Assembly (NCBI RefSeq): GCF_001557325.1
Contig: NZ_LSJS01000309.1
Location: 1-15,701, forward strand
DNA from: Erythrobacter donghaensis
Lineage (GTDB): Bacteria > Pseudomonadota > Alphaproteobacteria > Sphingomonadales > Sphingomonadaceae
Reading direction: 5' to 3'
DNA length: 15,701 nucleotides
Part shown: positions 14,335-15,701 of the stretch, piece after piece
How positions within the stretch are numbered: the first letter of the stretch is position 1
Layout of the letters: the number at the start of each line of letters is the position of its first letter
The notes under the pieces: model-generated
What the model was told of the DNA's origin: nothing
The model's input: the letters and a program-made list of their open reading frames with translations, nothing else
Databases searched by the model: none
Position numbers and translations under genes: made by a program

Positions 14335-14340
14335 TAACCT
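14335..14340 (+). promoter_or_regulatory. TAACCT element upstream of the ExoY-like gene
   Basis: In the context GTTAACCTAATCTAG, 128 nt before the GTG start. GTTAACC here also resembles a CtrA half-site of alphaproteobacteria, but the full two-half-site TTAA-N7-TTAA arrangement is not present. Confidence 0.35.
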
Positions 14341-14447
14341 AATCTAGAGCCTCTTTGCCGGGCGCGGAATAGAAACCTCGCGCGCAGGCAGGGGCCTCAT
14401 CGCAAATCCGTGAAACACGCAGGATCATCAAGGATCCGGCCGAACCG

Positions 14448-14453
14448 AAAGGG
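14448..14453 (+). promoter_or_regulatory. Ribosome binding site supporting a GTG start
   Basis: AAAGGG lies 9 nt before GTG 14463. No ATG is available near the start of this frame, so this site decides the start of the ExoY-like protein. Confidence 0.55.
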
Positions 14454-14462
14454 TGCTGCACC

Positions 14463-15137
14463 GTGTATATCGAGCCGCGAGACGCCTTCCAGATCGCCCG
14501 CACCGCAAGCACCTCGAACGATTGGCCCCCGGCCGCGGTGTCGCGCGGGCTCGACATCGTCATCGCCCTGTGCGCGCTGATGTTCTTCCTGCCGCTCCTC
14601 GTGCTGATCGCGCTGGCAATCGCCTGCACCGACCGCGGCCCGGTGTTCTTCCGCCATCGCCGCGTCGGGCTCGGCGGCAAGACCTTCGGCTGCTGGAAGT
14701 TCCGCACCATGGTGGTGGACGCCGAAGCCCGCCTTGCCGAGATCCTCGCCCGCGACCCCGAAGCCGCGCGCGAATGGGCCGAGAGCCAGAAGCTGACCCA
14801 TGATCCGCGCGTGACGTGGCTCGGCAATTTCCTGCGCCGCTCGAGCCTCGATGAGCTGCCGCAGCTGTTCAACGTGCTGATGGGCGAGATGAGCATCGTC
14901 GGGCCGCGCCCGATCGTCGAGACCGAAGCGGCGCGCTACGGCCAGCATTTCGCGCTCTATTGCCGGGTGCGTCCGGGGATCACCGGCCTGTGGCAGATCT
15001 CCGGGCGGAGCGACATCCGCTACTTCGAGCGGGTGTTGCTCGATGTGCGCTATGTCAGCAGCCGCACGGTGCTGCGCGACATGCGGATCATCCTGCTGAC
15101 GGTGCCCAGCGTGCTCGCCGCGCGCGGCTCGCGCTGA
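14463..15137 (+). CDS. exoY: ExoY-like undecaprenyl-phosphate sugar phosphotransferase
   Basis: This 224-residue bacterial sugar transferase (polyprenyl-phosphate phosphoglycosyl transferase) starts the pathway by moving a sugar 1-phosphate from a UDP-sugar to undecaprenyl phosphate. It has the compact ExoY/PglC form: a hydrophobic re-entrant membrane helix (about 29-54), then VFFRHRRVGLGGKTFGCWKFRTM (61-83), the catalytic pair Asp130-Glu131 in SLDELPQLFNVL (128-139), GEMSIVGPRP (141-150) and RVRPGITGLWQISGRSDI (168-185). Length and the closing VPSVLAARGSR match what I recall of Sinorhizobium ExoY end to end; the longer WcaJ/WbaP membrane domain is absent. GTG 14463 is the start, with AAAGGG 9 nt upstream. 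It stands alone in its unit behind a 200-nt leader with palindromes. The sugar (galactose in ExoY) cannot be read from sequence. Confidence 0.9.
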   Translation: MYIEPRDAFQIARTASTSNDWPPAAVSRGLDIVIALCALMFFLPLLVLIALAIACTDRGPVFFRHRRVGLGGKTFGCWKFRTMVVDAEARLAEILARDPEAAREWAESQKLTHDPRVTWLGNFLRRSSLDELPQLFNVLMGEMSIVGPRPIVETEAARYGQHFALYCRVRPGITGLWQISGRSDIRYFERVLLDVRYVSSRTVLRDMRIILLTVPSVLAARGSR

Positions 15138-15410
15138 GGGCTCGGGGAGCGGCGCCGACAGTCTGCGAAAGCATCGCCCTCCCGCGGCCGTAGCGAAAGC
15201 CGGCGGGATGCCTTGGTTCGCGGCCACGCGCCGTTCGATCGCGCCGCTGCTCTGCGGCTCCGGTTTTGACCAATCACCGCGCATTCCCGCAGCCCGTCGA
15301 AGGCGCAAATCCGTGGGTCGTTCGATCTGCGCGGGATGACAGCGGGCCGTGTGGGCGATTAGGCTGATGGCCGCGCCGGTGGGGGCGCTGACGCGCTGGA
15401 GCCGGATGCG

Positions 15411-15701
15411 ATGATCCCAGAATGGCCCATCGGCCTGACATTCGTCACCGCGATGCTTGCCGGCGCGGCAATCGGCAGCTTCATCGGAGCCGCGATGGTG
15501 CGCCTGCCCGAGGGACGCTCGCTCATCGCGGGACGCTCCGCCTGCGACAGCTGCGCTGCCCCCATTGCCGTGCGCGATCTGGTGCCGCTTGTCTCGTGGC
15601 TGGTGCTGCGGGGCAGATGCCGAAGCTGCCGCGAGCCCATCGGGGTGTGGCAACCGGGCGCCGAGATCGGCGGCGCGGCGATCGGCGGGGCGGCTGTGCT
15701 G
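15411..15701 (+). CDS. Prepilin peptidase (A24 family), N-terminal part, cut by window edge
   Basis: The first 97 residues of a type IV prepilin peptidase/N-methyltransferase are present; the frame runs off the right edge. The first membrane segment (about 8-28) holds AGAAIGSFIGAAMVRLPEGRSL, the family's GSF..... RLP signature. It is followed by the cysteine pairs CDSC and CRSC of the DiS_P_DiS domain, joined by the conserved PLVSWLVLRGRC, and then EIGGAAIGGAA entering the next membrane segment. The two catalytic aspartates lie beyond the edge. ATG 15411 has TGGAG (15397-15401) 9 nt upstream, and an in-frame stop at 15360 with no other ATG between limits the choice. It likely processes pilin-like proteins (Tad, type IV or type II secretion) and is not an obvious part of polysaccharide synthesis. 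Confidence 0.88.
   Translation, partial: MIPEWPIGLTFVTAMLAGAAIGSFIGAAMVRLPEGRSLIAGRSACDSCAAPIAVRDLVPLVSWLVLRGRCRSCREPIGVWQPGAEIGGAAIGGAAVL

Noticed and set aside
14331..14340. GTTAACC as a CtrA binding site
   Set aside because: Only one half-site is present; the TTAA-N7-TTAA arrangement is lacking, so it is described as part of the recurring TAACCT element instead.
14401..15315. 12-nt direct repeat CGCAAATCCGTG at 14401-14412 and 15304-15315
   Set aside because: A few exact 12-mer repeats are expected by chance in 15.7 kb of GC-rich DNA; the flanks are unrelated and positions relative to genes differ.

Overview
This is a GC-rich (about 70% by eye) window holding most of an exopolysaccharide biosynthesis locus of the succinoglycan (Exo) type. 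Gene content and order, the ExoA-, ExoQ- and ExoY-like proteins, a SleB-type cell wall hydrolase beside a Rap1a/Tai-type periplasmic protein, and the codon use suggest an alphaproteobacterium, most likely a sphingomonad (Sphingomonadaceae or Erythrobacteraceae). That placement is inference from memory of the families, not from a search. No rRNA, tRNA, CRISPR array, phage or insertion sequence is recognisable.

Layout: a GT4-type and an ExoA-like GT2 glycosyltransferase on + (218-2343); a GT4 and a long GT2 on - (2262-4960); a divergent GT2, an ExoQ/Wzy-like polymerase and a short outer-membrane export lipoprotein on + (5114-8059); a GT2 on - (8070-9290); a GT4-like enzyme and a PglK-like ABC exporter on + (9464-12525); the hydrolase and the Rap1a-like protein on + (12679-14111); a small membrane protein on - (14046-14255); an ExoY-like priming transferase on + (14463-15137); and the start of a prepilin peptidase at the right edge (15411-15701).

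Inferred pathway: the ExoY-like enzyme loads the first sugar phosphate onto undecaprenyl phosphate; up to six glycosyltransferases extend the repeat unit on the cytoplasmic face; a flippase moves it across the membrane (the ABC protein is the only candidate here); the ExoQ-like protein polymerises it; and the export lipoprotein forms the outer-membrane exit. No Wzc/ExoP-type co-polymerase and no MATE-like Wzx lie inside the window.

Five gene pairs are joined by 4-nt start/stop overlaps. Strand switches are frequent, and all three convergent junctions are overlapping or only 10 nt apart. The most striking non-coding signal is a hexamer, TAACCT, seen six times, always between genes and in five of six cases pointing into the next gene. 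The most interesting protein-level observation is the translationally coupled hydrolase/Rap1a-like pair, which has the layout of an effector-immunity or enzyme-inhibitor module.
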